Below are positions 8,498 through 17,366 of a DNA stretch of 64,000 nucleotides, piece by piece. A model generated the notes under the pieces. It saw only the letters and a list, made by a program, of their open reading frames with translations, ran no database searches and was not told where the DNA came from. Made by a program: the position numbers and the translations under genes. Position 1 is the stretch's first letter; each line of letters begins with the position of its first letter. The DNA comes from Acidobacteriota bacterium (lineage in GTDB: Bacteria; Acidobacteriota; Terriglobia; Terriglobales; Acidobacteriaceae): positions 1 through 64,000 of the forward strand of contig QIAU01000127.1 in the NCBI GenBank assembly GCA_003225055.1, read 5' to 3'.

Positions 8498-8904
8498 GCT
8501 TCTCCGTAGAAATCTACGAACAAGTCCGGCGTCTCGTACACCCGCACGCGATGCAGTTTGGCGGTTCTCAACTTCGGTTCCAGCCGATGCCAGATGGCGA
8601 TCGCAATATTCTCGGTCGTAGGAATTTGTCGGCTGAACTCCGGCACTTCTTTATTCAGAAACCGGTGGTCGAGCGCATCCAGCACTTCCCTGTTCATGAT
8701 CTCTTTCAGCTGCTTGAGATCTACGACGAACCCTGATCGCTGATCGACTTCGCCCTTAACCGTGACTTCGAGCGCGTAGTTGTGACCGTGCCCGTTGGGG
8801 TTGTTGCACTTGCCGAAGATGCGCTTGTTTTCATCCGGCGTGAACTCCGGGTTGTGGTAGTAATGCGAAGCCGAGAATTCCGCTTTGCGTGTCAGATAGA
8901 CCAT
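8494..8904 (-). CDS. 6-pyruvoyl-tetrahydropterin synthase family protein (copy 2)
   Basis: A 136-residue paralogue of the downstream gene. It retains SASHYYHN, the catalytic cysteine and zinc histidines in GKCNNPNGHGHNY, LDHRFLN and PTTEN; the Cys-to-His spacing is identical to animal PTPS. It is the first of the two overlapping PTPS genes, and its own start overlaps the end of the upstream glycosyltransferase by 13 bp. Heteromeric assembly or a division of labour between copies is possible but unproven. Confidence 0.9.
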   Translation of the reverse strand: MVYLTRKAEFSASHYYHNPEFTPDENKRIFGKCNNPNGHGHNYALEVTVKGEVDQRSGFVVDLKQLKEIMNREVLDALDHRFLNKEVPEFSRQIPTTENIAIAIWHRLEPKLRTAKLHRVRVYETPDLFVDFYGEA

Positions 8905-9998
8905 GATCGCCCCGGGTTAGCGCCGGCGTCCCGGCGGCAATCTTGCGGAGGCACTGCCGGAACTCGGGTGTTGTTCGAAGAACTTCCCGCTCGATACCCT
9001 CGGCCCTTCCACATCACAGTTCCCTTCTTATAAGAGAGTCTTGAGCGGGTCAAAAGATAGGCAAACAGCGGCAAGCCGAAGATCGCAAGCAAATTGGAAT
9101 CCCAGGAGAAGTGCGCTCGGAGAACCCGGCGGAGAAACCAGCTGTACAGGCCGGCGGTGACGACCCCCGCCAGTATGCCGAGTGCCATGGTTCGTTGAAG
9201 TAGCGTTGCGGCAGTGAAGACCGCACCGCCGGCGATCAAAAGGAACTCTGCAGCGCGCAAGATCGCCAGCTTCCTCGCCGCTGGAAACAGGAGCGCCAGG
9301 TTCTTCGTCCATCCTTCGCGCATCTGGGCGAAGCTGCGGTACATTCGCGTGCCCACCCGATCTCCGCCAAAGCGGAAGTAAAGCTTTCGTCCTGACTGCT
9401 TGACGGCCCGAGCCAGGGCAACATCCTCAAGAAGGCTGCCGCCGACTGCGGCGAATCCACCCACAGCCTCGTAAGCTTCCCGCGCGATCAGCAGATATTG
9501 ACCGTTGGCGGCTGCGACCTCCGACGCTGGATTGCTCACCTCCGAAGCCTCGTAGGTGGAGGCGAGTTCAGCGAAGATCACCGGCATAACTGCCTTTTCC
9601 CAGAATCCGTGAACCTCCTGCTCGGGAGAATAGGAAACGAGTGCCGCTCCATTTTGCTTAGCCTCGCGCAGGCTCGAGGCCAGAGAGCCCGGCCGGTGGA
9701 CCGTATCGGCATCGGTAAAAAGCAGCCACTCGCCCTCCGCCTCTCTGGCGCCGGCCGCTAGGGCGTTGCTCTTCCCGTTCCAGTCCGAAGGAGGAGGGGG
9801 AGCATCCACGACTCGCACCCGGGGAAACGACAAGGCGATCGCTCGCGTGCCATCGGTCGAGCCGTCATTTACCACCAGCACTTCGAAAACCACCTCCTTC
9901 TGCCGGGTCAGTGAGTCGAGGCACCTGCCCAGGCAGGCCTCTTCGTTGCGTGCGGGCACGATGATGGACACTTCCGGCGGCACAGTTTCTCGCCTCAC
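8892..9998 (-). CDS. GT2 family membrane glycosyltransferase
   Basis: A 368-residue protein. The N-terminal GT-A domain has SIIVPARNEEACLGRCLDSL, VVNDGSTDGT and the DxD-type LLFTDADTVH (about residue 97), with the acceptor-side LLEDVALARAVKQSG and a QMREGWTKN segment near the membrane. It matches the CrtQ/HpnB-like group (PPSDWNGKSNALAAGA). Two or three hydrophobic helices follow at about residues 250-320. These enzymes usually glycosylate a lipid or carotenoid. The 13-bp overlap with the PTPS gene suggests co-transcription with pterin genes, which raises the untested idea of a pterin-linked or merely co-regulated product. Confidence 0.85.
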   Translation of the reverse strand: MRRETVPPEVSIIVPARNEEACLGRCLDSLTRQKEVVFEVLVVNDGSTDGTRAIALSFPRVRVVDAPPPPSDWNGKSNALAAGAREAEGEWLLFTDADTVHRPGSLASSLREAKQNGAALVSYSPEQEVHGFWEKAVMPVIFAELASTYEASEVSNPASEVAAANGQYLLIAREAYEAVGGFAAVGGSLLEDVALARAVKQSGRKLYFRFGGDRVGTRMYRSFAQMREGWTKNLALLFPAARKLAILRAAEFLLIAGGAVFTAATLLQRTMALGILAGVVTAGLYSWFLRRVLRAHFSWDSNLLAIFGLPLFAYLLTRSRLSYKKGTVMWKGRGYRAGSSSNNTRVPAVPPQDCRRDAGANPGRSWSI

Positions 9999-10026
9999 CC
10001 TAGGCCGAATTCGTTATTATATCTGT

Positions 10027-10536
10027 GTGAGAAGGTTTCTTTCCCCCATCCCAATGGTTGTTCTTCTTCTGTCAGTAGGCTGCTACACAGGCTCGCGTCC
10101 GCCTCGGATTGGCACCAACGCACCTGATTTCACCGTCCAAGACGCTGATCGCAAAGTCTCCCTCAGCGAGCTCCACGGCCAAATCGTCGTGCTTAATTTC
10201 TGGGCGACCTGGTGCGCGCCGTGCGTGGAAGAAATTCCGTCTTTGATCGGCATGAGCGAACGAATGAAGGCGAAAGGCGTGACGGTGGTCGGCGTCAGCA
10301 TTGACGTAGATGGCGATGCCTATCACCGTTTCCTGAAAGATCACGGCGTTCCTTTTCTTACTGTCCGCGATCCCGACCAGAAGAGCAGCAGGCTTTATGG
10401 GACTTCAGGATGGCCCGAGACCTACATCATTGACCGCAGCGGTGTCGTCCGGCGCAAGTTCATCGGGCCGGTGGATTGGAATTCCGTAGAGGTAACCGAA
10501 TTCCTCACCAAGCTTTCCCAGAATCAGAAGTCCTAG
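10027..10536 (+). CDS. TlpA/ResA-like thioredoxin-fold protein
   Basis: About 169 residues from the GTG at 10027, chosen because it gives a proper export signal (RRFLSPIPMVVLLLSVGC, a weak lipobox); ATG 10054 is the alternative. The thioredoxin domain carries VLNFWATWCAPCVEEIPSL (redox CAPC) and the cis-proline region GTSGWPETYIIDRSG. It should act as a membrane-attached periplasmic thiol reductant, as in cytochrome c maturation, although no such genes are adjacent. TATTAT at 10015-10020 could be a -10 box placing the transcript start almost on the GTG, that is, a leaderless mRNA; no ribosome site is visible. Confidence 0.85.
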   Translation: MRRFLSPIPMVVLLLSVGCYTGSRPPRIGTNAPDFTVQDADRKVSLSELHGQIVVLNFWATWCAPCVEEIPSLIGMSERMKAKGVTVVGVSIDVDGDAYHRFLKDHGVPFLTVRDPDQKSSRLYGTSGWPETYIIDRSGVVRRKFIGPVDWNSVEVTEFLTKLSQNQKS

Positions 10537-10689
10537 TGCCGCTCGGGACAAAAAGACTGCATGGAAGCGGTCTGTAAAAAGGGAGATTCCTCATCCTCAC
10601 TGGCCGCAACCAGCTCGGAATGACCAGGGGCAAGAGCAAGAGATTTCAGGAGAAGCACGGCAGACGTGCGCTGATACGGACTCTTGCCA

Positions 10690-12366
10690 CTACCCGGTGT
10701 AGACCAGTTCGACCACGGTGCAGTCGTCGGTGAGCGGAGTTCCGCCGCAGAAATTCGCCACCGAACTCAAGATGTCTTCGAACGAGGAACTTGTGCTGGC
10801 GACCTTTTCGAGCCTCTCGTTTTCAAAAAAATCGCCGCGGGCGTTTTCTGCCTCGGTTACCCCATCGGTCACAATGAGCAGACGGTCGCCGGGTTGAAGG
10901 CGGCAGGTTCCGCTTTCGTAAGTGGCTTCTGCCAGCAAGCCTACCGGCAAATTACCCTTCTCGGGACGCGTGACCTGGTGATTGGAAATCAGCAGGGGCG
11001 GCACATGTCCGCAATTGACGTATTCCAGTTCCCCATCAGGGGTGATTCGGGCAATGACCACGGTGGCGTACTTTTCCCCTAGATGTTTTTGGGTAAAGAA
11101 GAGGTTCACCGCGGCCACAATCTCTGCCAAAGGCATGCGAGCCACGAGGTGGGAATAGATCATTCCCTGGAGGGTGTTGGCCAGCAGAGCGGCGGAGACT
11201 CCTTTGCCACACACATCGGCGACAGCGACGGCAAAATAATCTTTCGTGCTAACGGCGTCGAAAAAGTCGCCGCCAATTTCTTTGCAAGGCAAATTGCGGC
11301 CGTTTACCCGCGCGAAAGGCACTTCAGGGATATGGACTTCCATGAGCCGCTGCTGCATGGCCGAAGCGATGGCTAACTCCTGCTGGTAGCGGCGAGCAGC
11401 TTCCTCCGCCTGCACCAGGCGGGCATTCTCGACCAGGGAAGCGGCTTCGGTTGCGACGGCGCGCAGGATGTCGTGGCTGACACTGGAGATATCGCGTGTG
11501 GCGAAGCGAGAGTCCACATACAAGGCGCCCATGATCTCGCCGCCTGTTGAAGGCGCCGTCTCGCTGGTAACCGGTTCCCGTCGGGTTTGGATCTGCGGCT
11601 TTCGCAGAGGAATGCAGATGACGGTGCGCAAATCGTAGGCCATGATGCTGCGACGTGCGGCCAGATCCAAAGACTGGCTGGTGTCGGTGACCAGGTACTC
11701 GGAGGCGGAATTGACAGCTTCCTCGAGGATCGAATGGGAAATCGTTTTGTCGTCGAGAAGCGGCTCGCCCTTAGAGTTGCGACCAGCGGCCAGGCGCAGG
11801 GCTCCCTCTTCCGACTTGAGAAATACGTAGCCGCGCTCGGCACGCGTGAGTTTCAGCGTGGTCTCGACCAAGGTGACCAAGATTTCATCCAGAACGCCAG
11901 TGGTGTTCAGCTTGCGCGCCGCTTCCAGGAACATGGTCAGCTTTTCCAGATCCGTGGTGTCGGTGGAGATCTGCAAGCCTGAGATCTGGCTCAAGAACTC
12001 GCGGGCAGTGTTGGAGGTCGGGTGCTGGGGATGGAAGACGACGTAGGCCCCGTCACGAACGCCGAACTCCAGCCGGTCATTGCGTTCGAGCTTTTGGCGC
12101 TGGACGCGTTGGCCATTGACGAATGTGCCGTGCTTGCTGCCTTCGTCGATGAGGAAGAAAACCCCGTCTTCCGAAACGATTTTAGCGTGATCGCGCGAAA
12201 CCCGGGGATCGGCGATGACCAGATCCTTGTCCACCTTGCGTCCCACACTGAAAGGGCTGTGTTTGAGCGGGATCAAGCGCTGCTCTTCTCCCTGTACAAG
12301 TACCAGGCTGGGAAATACGCCCGAGCCGGACTCGGTGGTGAGCTTCGAAGTCGGTGCGAAGGCCAT
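10690..12366 (-). CDS. FHA-GAF-PP2C (SpoIIE/RsbU-type) phosphatase
   Basis: A 558-residue regulator. The N-terminal FHA domain (about 30-105: FSVGRKVDKDLVI, SRDHAKI, GSKHGTFVNG) binds phosphothreonine peptides. A GAF domain follows (about 145-310), then a SpoIIE/PP2C phosphatase domain (about 330-558) with GGDFFDAV, ADVCGKGVSAALLAN and LLIVTDGVTEAENARG metal-binding motifs. It should dephosphorylate an anti-anti-sigma protein; the STAS gene 113 bp upstream on the same strand is the obvious substrate. No anti-sigma kinase is nearby. The FHA domain suggests input from Ser/Thr kinases. Confidence 0.9.
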   Translation of the reverse strand: MAFAPTSKLTTESGSGVFPSLVLVQGEEQRLIPLKHSPFSVGRKVDKDLVIADPRVSRDHAKIVSEDGVFFLIDEGSKHGTFVNGQRVQRQKLERNDRLEFGVRDGAYVVFHPQHPTSNTAREFLSQISGLQISTDTTDLEKLTMFLEAARKLNTTGVLDEILVTLVETTLKLTRAERGYVFLKSEEGALRLAAGRNSKGEPLLDDKTISHSILEEAVNSASEYLVTDTSQSLDLAARRSIMAYDLRTVICIPLRKPQIQTRREPVTSETAPSTGGEIMGALYVDSRFATRDISSVSHDILRAVATEAASLVENARLVQAEEAARRYQQELAIASAMQQRLMEVHIPEVPFARVNGRNLPCKEIGGDFFDAVSTKDYFAVAVADVCGKGVSAALLANTLQGMIYSHLVARMPLAEIVAAVNLFFTQKHLGEKYATVVIARITPDGELEYVNCGHVPPLLISNHQVTRPEKGNLPVGLLAEATYESGTCRLQPGDRLLIVTDGVTEAENARGDFFENERLEKVASTSSSFEDILSSVANFCGGTPLTDDCTVVELVYTG

Positions 12367-12479
12367 GCGGAACTAATGCTGCTCCTAACAGCGAGGCCAC
12401 GGCCGGAGCTGAGGGCGGTGGGGAGTCGGCTACGAAGGTCCGCCCGGTATCGCGCGCATTGAACCGGTATTTAGCGACG

Positions 12480-12821
12480 TCAGCGGAAAGCGGCGCGTGC
12501 CTTTTGCGCGTTATCGTACACCTCAAACACGGTGACGAGCTTGGTAATCTGCAGGACATCCCGCACGCGCTGGCCCAGGCCAGCGAGTTTGATGTCGGCT
12601 CCTGCACTGCGCGCTGAAGAGTATACGCCAACCAGGGTGCCCAGGCCGCCACTATCGATGTAACTGACTTCGGAAAGGTCGAGAACGACTTTCTTGCTGC
12701 TATTCAGGATTGTTTTCAATTCCGAACGGAGCGCGGAGGCCTCATCCCCGAAGACAATCCGGCCGGCGCAAGAGACTACCGTTACGCCCTCGGTTGTTCT
12801 CGTATCTATCTTCAGATTCAT
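12480..12821 (-). CDS. STAS-domain anti-anti-sigma factor
   Basis: A 113-residue single STAS domain (SpoIIAA/RsbV-like). The phosphoacceptor region reads YIDSGGLGTLVGVYSSA, keeping the serine after Asp and the GLG turn. Expected role: the unphosphorylated form sequesters an anti-sigma kinase; the PP2C protein encoded just downstream would restore that form. The ATG follows the purine-rich GAGGACGC (minus strand). Confidence 0.9.
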   Translation of the reverse strand: MNLKIDTRTTEGVTVVSCAGRIVFGDEASALRSELKTILNSSKKVVLDLSEVSYIDSGGLGTLVGVYSSARSAGADIKLAGLGQRVRDVLQITKLVTVFEVYDNAQKARAAFR

Positions 12822-12869
12822 CGCGTCCTCCGTAAGACAGGGTGCAGAAGAGTAACCCGTGGCCTTCGA

Positions 12870-14195
12870 TCATTGCAATACTCCTTGAGGCCGAGACGGA
12901 GCGCTCGAGAGCGGGCGATTGGCCAAGATCGGCCCAGCGCAGACTGCGAGCAGCCCCAGCACGGTCACGGGAATCGCCAAGCTGGGATACAAGGGCACGG
13001 CCCAGGTCTTGAGAACGAGTTCATGGGGCAGCCCTAGCAGCGCAAGATCGGCCAGCACGGCGGTGACCCAGGGCCAAAGGATAGCCGCGCCGGTTATCGC
13101 CGCAAGAAAACGAGCCATCCTTCCCTTTCCCCACAGCTCAGGGAGAGAGCGAACAACCAGCATGAATGCGGGGAGCAGGAGCAATTGGTTATAGAGAGCG
13201 AAGGTCGGAATCACGACGAGGGTGACGGCCAGCACGAGCGCCAGCATCCAGGCGAAAACGGAACTGTCAGCCGGTTCCCGACGAACTCGCCAGCACAAAA
13301 CTGCAAGCACGATCACGAGAATGACGGCGATCGGTTTGCCCAGGGCCGTACTCAACCCTACGTCGAGGACGGACTTCCCTCCTCCGGTGTACTGCCAGTA
13401 ATCAGCCGCGGCAGCGCGGAAACGAGCCACCCAGCCGGGGAGCAGGATTTCCGAACCCGCCAACAGGATTGCCATCGTCACAGCAAAGCTGACGACCACC
13501 CGCTTTCGCGAGCTCCATTCGGCAATCGCCCAGAGCAGCAGCCAGCCGGCAAGAATCGCCGTTAATTGTGGCTTGATCGTAGCCAAACCCAGAAGAATAC
13601 CGGCAAGAAGGAGTGCGCCACTTGCCACGGCGGCCGCGCAGGCGGCCAGCAGCGCGCAAACCAGCAGGCTCAACTGCTGCAGCTTGAGACCTTGGATCGC
13701 TGGGAAACAGCCCAGGGTTACTACTATCCAAGCCGCCGCGATGCCGGGAGAAGGCCGCCATCGGAGCGCGCGCAGCCATAAGAGGACAGATGAGCCGGTA
13801 AGAATGACCAAGAGCCAACGGAAACCGAGCTGCACCTCGCGGAAAGGCAAGCGCACGGTGGGGGCAAGCAGAAACACAACATAGAGAGGATAGGCGAAGC
13901 CCTGCTGGTCTTTGGGGTCATGGGGGCGGGTGGGATCGACCTGCCTTCCGTAATAGCCGACCTGAATTTCGCGGGTGATCTCGCGGCTATAAGGATCGCG
14001 TCCATGCAGCAACAACTCGCGCGCGCCCAGCCAGCGCGGGTAAAGATCGGAAAGATTCCCCCGCGGAAGGCCTTTCACAGCGGATTCGCTTATCTCGTAA
14101 GCGACGAGAACATGGTTGGTGAAAAACCAAGCGCTGCCAGCCGCGACGAGAGCGAGCAGCAATGCGAGTTCAGGTCTCTTCGCCAAACTGTTCAC
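12870..14195 (-). CDS. GT87/DUF2029-type membrane glycosyltransferase
   Basis: A 441-residue polytopic protein with about ten hydrophobic segments and the DUF2029/GT87 features: LYPRWLGARELLLHGRDPYS in the first periplasmic loop and GLATIKPQLTAILAGWLLLW (Lys-Pro-Gln) mid-protein. Relatives are polyprenyl-phosphate-mannose-dependent mannosyltransferases (PimE-like). A GTG start opens a Lys/Arg-then-hydrophobic N-terminus. It is divergent from the next membrane gene over a 116-bp spacer. Substrate unknown; surface glycan or pilin modification is inference. Confidence 0.8.
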   Translation of the reverse strand: MNSLAKRPELALLLALVAAGSAWFFTNHVLVAYEISESAVKGLPRGNLSDLYPRWLGARELLLHGRDPYSREITREIQVGYYGRQVDPTRPHDPKDQQGFAYPLYVVFLLAPTVRLPFREVQLGFRWLLVILTGSSVLLWLRALRWRPSPGIAAAWIVVTLGCFPAIQGLKLQQLSLLVCALLAACAAAVASGALLLAGILLGLATIKPQLTAILAGWLLLWAIAEWSSRKRVVVSFAVTMAILLAGSEILLPGWVARFRAAAADYWQYTGGGKSVLDVGLSTALGKPIAVILVIVLAVLCWRVRREPADSSVFAWMLALVLAVTLVVIPTFALYNQLLLLPAFMLVVRSLPELWGKGRMARFLAAITGAAILWPWVTAVLADLALLGLPHELVLKTWAVPLYPSLAIPVTVLGLLAVCAGPILANRPLSSAPSRPQGVLQ

Positions 14196-14311
14196 AGTGA
14201 TTGCAAGGGTGTCCTCTTGGGATTCTTCAAAGAGTCTTAACCCGCCCCGCCGACGTGGTGTTTGGATGCCACCATGCTCATGTTACAACTGAGGCGGCAA
14301 GCGAAGCTCAT

Positions 14312-15199
14312 ATGCACCGGCGTATTGCGGTCTCCCTCGCAATTGGGATAGCCAGCGGGCTGTTTTGCTGGTACTTGCTGCACAGGTTTCACCAGGACGC
14401 GGCCGATTTCCAATGGGCGATACGAGGGGCTCAACATCTGCTGGCACGCCGTAATCCTTACGATACCGCACTCCAACAATACCCGATGACGGCGGCTCTG
14501 TTTGGGCTGCCTTTTGTGAGGATGACGCCGGAGATCGCGGCCGGAATATTTTTCGGCATCAGTTCGGGGCTGCTGGCTTTCGGCTTGACAGGTTACGGCT
14601 ATAAGCGCCTATTTGTTTTTCTTGCTTATCCTTACTGGGGGTCGATGTTGACCGCGCAGTGGTCGCCGCTGATCACGGCAAGCGCTTTCTTTCCGCTGCT
14701 ATTGCCGGTGACACTGGCCAAACCACAAGTCGGCTTTCCGGTTGCGGCAACGCACCTGAGCCGCAAAGGGATTATCGCCTGCCTAGTCTGGCTGTTGCTC
14801 AGCCTGGTCCTGATGCCCAGCTGGCCGCTCGGCTGGTGGAAGCAGTTGGGAAATTATCAGCACTTCATTCCCCTGCTGGTGCTGCCCGGACCGCTGCTGG
14901 CACTGGCGCTGGTTCACTATCGCGAACGTGATGCCTGGCTGCTGTTGCTGGCCGCCATGGTGCCCGAGCGGTGGTTCTTTGATTCCCTGATCCTGTGGCT
15001 GATTCCCAAGTCGCGACGCGAATTACTCTTTACAGCGGCGCTGAGTTGGGGAGCAGGGATCTGGCGCTGGTATCACTATCCACAGAGCTTCAACCAGGTT
15101 GGACGCTGGACGGTAATTTTCATCTACTTGCCCATGCTTGTAGTGCTGCTGACGAGAAAGGTTGCCTATCGGGAAAAGAGCGTAGCCAACCCGTTTTGA
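14312..15199 (+). CDS. Polytopic membrane protein, DUF2029-like
   Basis: About 295 residues from the ATG at 14312 (MHRRIAVSLAIGIASGLFCW), chosen because it opens directly with a membrane helix. The first loop has DFQWAIRGAQHLLARRNPYD, the same GAxxLLxRxNPYD pattern as the GT87 family, and a mid-protein Lys-Pro-Gln (LAKPQVGFPVAATHLS). It is therefore probably a shorter GT87-like glycosyltransferase and a distant relative of the divergent neighbour. It converges on the next gene over 135 bp. Confidence 0.75.
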   Translation: MHRRIAVSLAIGIASGLFCWYLLHRFHQDAADFQWAIRGAQHLLARRNPYDTALQQYPMTAALFGLPFVRMTPEIAAGIFFGISSGLLAFGLTGYGYKRLFVFLAYPYWGSMLTAQWSPLITASAFFPLLLPVTLAKPQVGFPVAATHLSRKGIIACLVWLLLSLVLMPSWPLGWWKQLGNYQHFIPLLVLPGPLLALALVHYRERDAWLLLLAAMVPERWFFDSLILWLIPKSRRELLFTAALSWGAGIWRWYHYPQSFNQVGRWTVIFIYLPMLVVLLTRKVAYREKSVANPF

Positions 15200-15334
15200 T
15201 TTGATCGTTTTCCGTTCGCAGCCGCTCGACGCCCACGCCTCGTGCAAGACCCGCAGACGGGCAGATGGATGAGAGTTCAAGAGTATTGTGGAGTGCCCAC
15301 CACGGCTCCCGAGTACAGTGAATCGCGATGGGAG

Positions 15335-16528
15335 TCATGGCTGTTCCCTCAGTCTGTGAATTATCCTTTCTACTGGCACTGCCGCCATCAAAAGAAGCAG
15401 CGGCTCAATGGGATGGCGGTAGCTGGTCGCCCATGAAGTCTGGGTCACGTAAAACACCACCGGATAGATAAGGAACAGCACGGCAGTGAACGCAGCAAAG
15501 GGTTGTGGGGCTTGCCTGAATCCCCAAAGGGCTAATCCGATCAGAGTGAAGTACACGAACGGCCAGGGATGCAGCCAGAAATCCTCCAATCGTTTGGCTG
15601 CGCGCAGGAGAAAATCTTCCGGCGCCGAAACAATGTAGACCATGGCCTCGCGCTGCCGTGCTGCCATGAACCTCGCTTCGCCCCATTCTGTCAACTGGCG
15701 GCTTCGGTAAGGGGATTCACCTGTGAAGTAGTCGTAGATTCCCGACATGCCCGCATGATTCCCGATGTATAGCTCAAGCCCGAGATTGTCCCGCAGACAG
15801 GGATAGAAGGAGCCGAGCATGCGGTAGTTGCGAACGTACCAGGGAGCAAGCGTCAGGGCTGTCATCGCCAGCATGATCGCCACGAACCCTTTCCTTGGCA
15901 AAAGCCACAGAGCGCTTGCTGGAATGAGCAGGACCAGCATCGGATTCAAAAGCAAGGCAACTCCTACAGCTATGCCAAGGAGCATCCAATCTCGAGTCCG
16001 TGCTGACATATCCGGGATAAGCAAAAGCCAGCTGAGAACCGCAAGCGTCGAGAAACTGTAATGGCAAAGCGCAAGGTCGGTAAGCGCGGTGGGCGGCAAA
16101 ACAGCCCACATCCAGGCAGCAACGAGGGCTGCAGTCTGTGAGAAATATTTTAGCGCTACCCTATAAAGCAAGAGCGCGACAACCCCTCCGGTTACAGCAT
16201 TGGCGCCGACGATCACGCAGAGCGACATGCGCGAGAAGATGCCAAACAGCTTAAAGATCACGGCTAGGAACAAGGGATATAGAGGCGGTTGCTGGGCAGT
16301 CGGTGTCGGCAGATCAGTGTACGGTGATGCGAAACCCTCCCCACGCGCGATGTGAGCGGCAATATGACTGGGCTCGTTCTTGGTGAATGGCTGGTTCGGG
16401 TACGGATTCATCGGACCTAGCCAAACCGGGCCAATGAGTATGAGTCGAAAGGTAACGGCGACCAGAGCAATTGCAAGTGGATTGCGCAACCGACGCATAA
16501 CTCCCTCGACGGTTTGGGAGAAAACCAT
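15335..16528 (-). CDS. ArnT/PMT-like (GT39-type) membrane glycosyltransferase
   Basis: A 397-residue membrane protein with a GT-C layout. The first periplasmic loop carries NEPSHIAAHIARGEGF followed by PTAQQPPLYPLFLAVIFKLF, the Glu-and-PPLYP pattern of PMT-2/ArnT enzymes; LEDFWLHPWPF and repeated helices follow. A ribosome site (AAGGGGACAG) precedes the ATG. Expected to move a sugar from a polyprenyl phosphate to an acceptor on the outer face of the inner membrane. It is divergent from the Flp pilin gene (81 bp), which makes pilin or its export path a candidate acceptor (inference). Confidence 0.8.
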   Translation of the reverse strand: MVFSQTVEGVMRRLRNPLAIALVAVTFRLILIGPVWLGPMNPYPNQPFTKNEPSHIAAHIARGEGFASPYTDLPTPTAQQPPLYPLFLAVIFKLFGIFSRMSLCVIVGANAVTGGVVALLLYRVALKYFSQTAALVAAWMWAVLPPTALTDLALCHYSFSTLAVLSWLLLIPDMSARTRDWMLLGIAVGVALLLNPMLVLLIPASALWLLPRKGFVAIMLAMTALTLAPWYVRNYRMLGSFYPCLRDNLGLELYIGNHAGMSGIYDYFTGESPYRSRQLTEWGEARFMAARQREAMVYIVSAPEDFLLRAAKRLEDFWLHPWPFVYFTLIGLALWGFRQAPQPFAAFTAVLFLIYPVVFYVTQTSWATSYRHPIEPLLLLMAAVPVERIIHRLREQP

Positions 16529-16582
16529 CTGTCCCCTTCCACCCCGTTTCCAAGTGGCGGATCCCTTTAGAAAAGTTCGCTA

Positions 16583-16591
16583 TGCTATAGT
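16583..16591 (+). promoter_or_regulatory. Extended -10 promoter of the pilin gene
   Basis: TGC-TATAGT (16583-16591) fits the extended -10 form TGnTATAAT with one mismatch; no -35 match is seen, as usual for this type. It would start transcription near 16597, 13 bp before the pilin ATG. Confidence 0.55.
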
Positions 16592-16609
16592 GCCAGTTTG
16601 GGGGGCGAT

Positions 16610-16774
16610 ATGACCACCTTTTTCCTTGAGCTATGGAGAGACGATCTGGGTCAGGACATTGCCGAGTATGCAGTAATGCTCGCGGTGATTCTGGTACTCG
16701 TGGTTGGCACCGTTCGACTGATTGGCACCCAAACCAACACTGTATTCTCCAACGTAGCGAGTGCGCTTCAGTAG
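16610..16774 (+). CDS. flp: Flp family type IVb pilin
   Basis: A 54-residue prepilin, short enough to be missed by length-filtered gene calling. A brief leader MTTFFLELWRDDLG ends at the prepilin peptidase site: Gly-14 is followed by QDIAEY, exactly the G/XXXXEY motif of Flp pilins. Next comes the hydrophobic polymerisation helix AVMLAVILVLVVGTVRLIG and a short tail (TQTNTVFSNVASALQ). The ribosome site GGGGGGC lies just before the ATG. It is the structural subunit for the Tad machinery encoded from 17452. No prepilin peptidase gene (TadV/CpaA) is in the window, so it must be elsewhere. Confidence 0.88.
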   Translation: MTTFFLELWRDDLGQDIAEYAVMLAVILVLVVGTVRLIGTQTNTVFSNVASALQ

Positions 16775-17280
16775 AGGGGCCACGACGTAATCCCCCGAAA
16801 CACATCCGGCGTAGGACCCAGTTTTCGATCTTCACTCAGACAGGCTGAGCTAAGGCAACGAGCGCGCGCCCGCCTGGCATCACTTCCGAATGCCGCAAGT
16901 CTCAGAACAGCCAAAGCCTGGCACCGGATCGGAGAACGGTCAGTTTTGTTCGATTCGCGCTCCGTTGGGCAGCAATTCGCGTTAATATGTACGGAGTGTC
17001 TGGTGCTTCGTCGTTTCCATTCAAGATATTGATTCATAGGCTGGAGTCGGGCTGGCGCGAAAGCGCACTCGGGGTTGTTCCCCACCCTCCAGTTTGGAAA
17101 GCGGCTCAACACCCTGGATTCCCGGATGAGCAGGTCCCGGGACGAGGATCAAAGACAAGATATCACCGAGTCCGCCTTGCAGCCGACGCCGGTTACGGCA
17201 ATCGCTATCGACACGGTGCGCGTGACCGGTCGGTTAGCCAAGCCAGTGCTCTCCTCGGTCGCCAGATCGACCCAATAGGT

Positions 17281-17311
17281 TTGACCCTAGGACGAGGGGG
17301 TCTGATATCAT
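17281..17311 (+). promoter_or_regulatory. Candidate promoter of the cpaB operon
   Basis: TTGACC (17281-17286) lies 19 bp upstream of TGA-TATCAT (17303-17311), an extended -10 with 5 of 6 core matches. The resulting leader would be about 130 nt. Confidence 0.5.
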
Positions 17312-17366
17312 TCGCGTCAATTATCCGGAAATACTGGACAAAGAGATGCTTGTCCTCACTTCCGCT

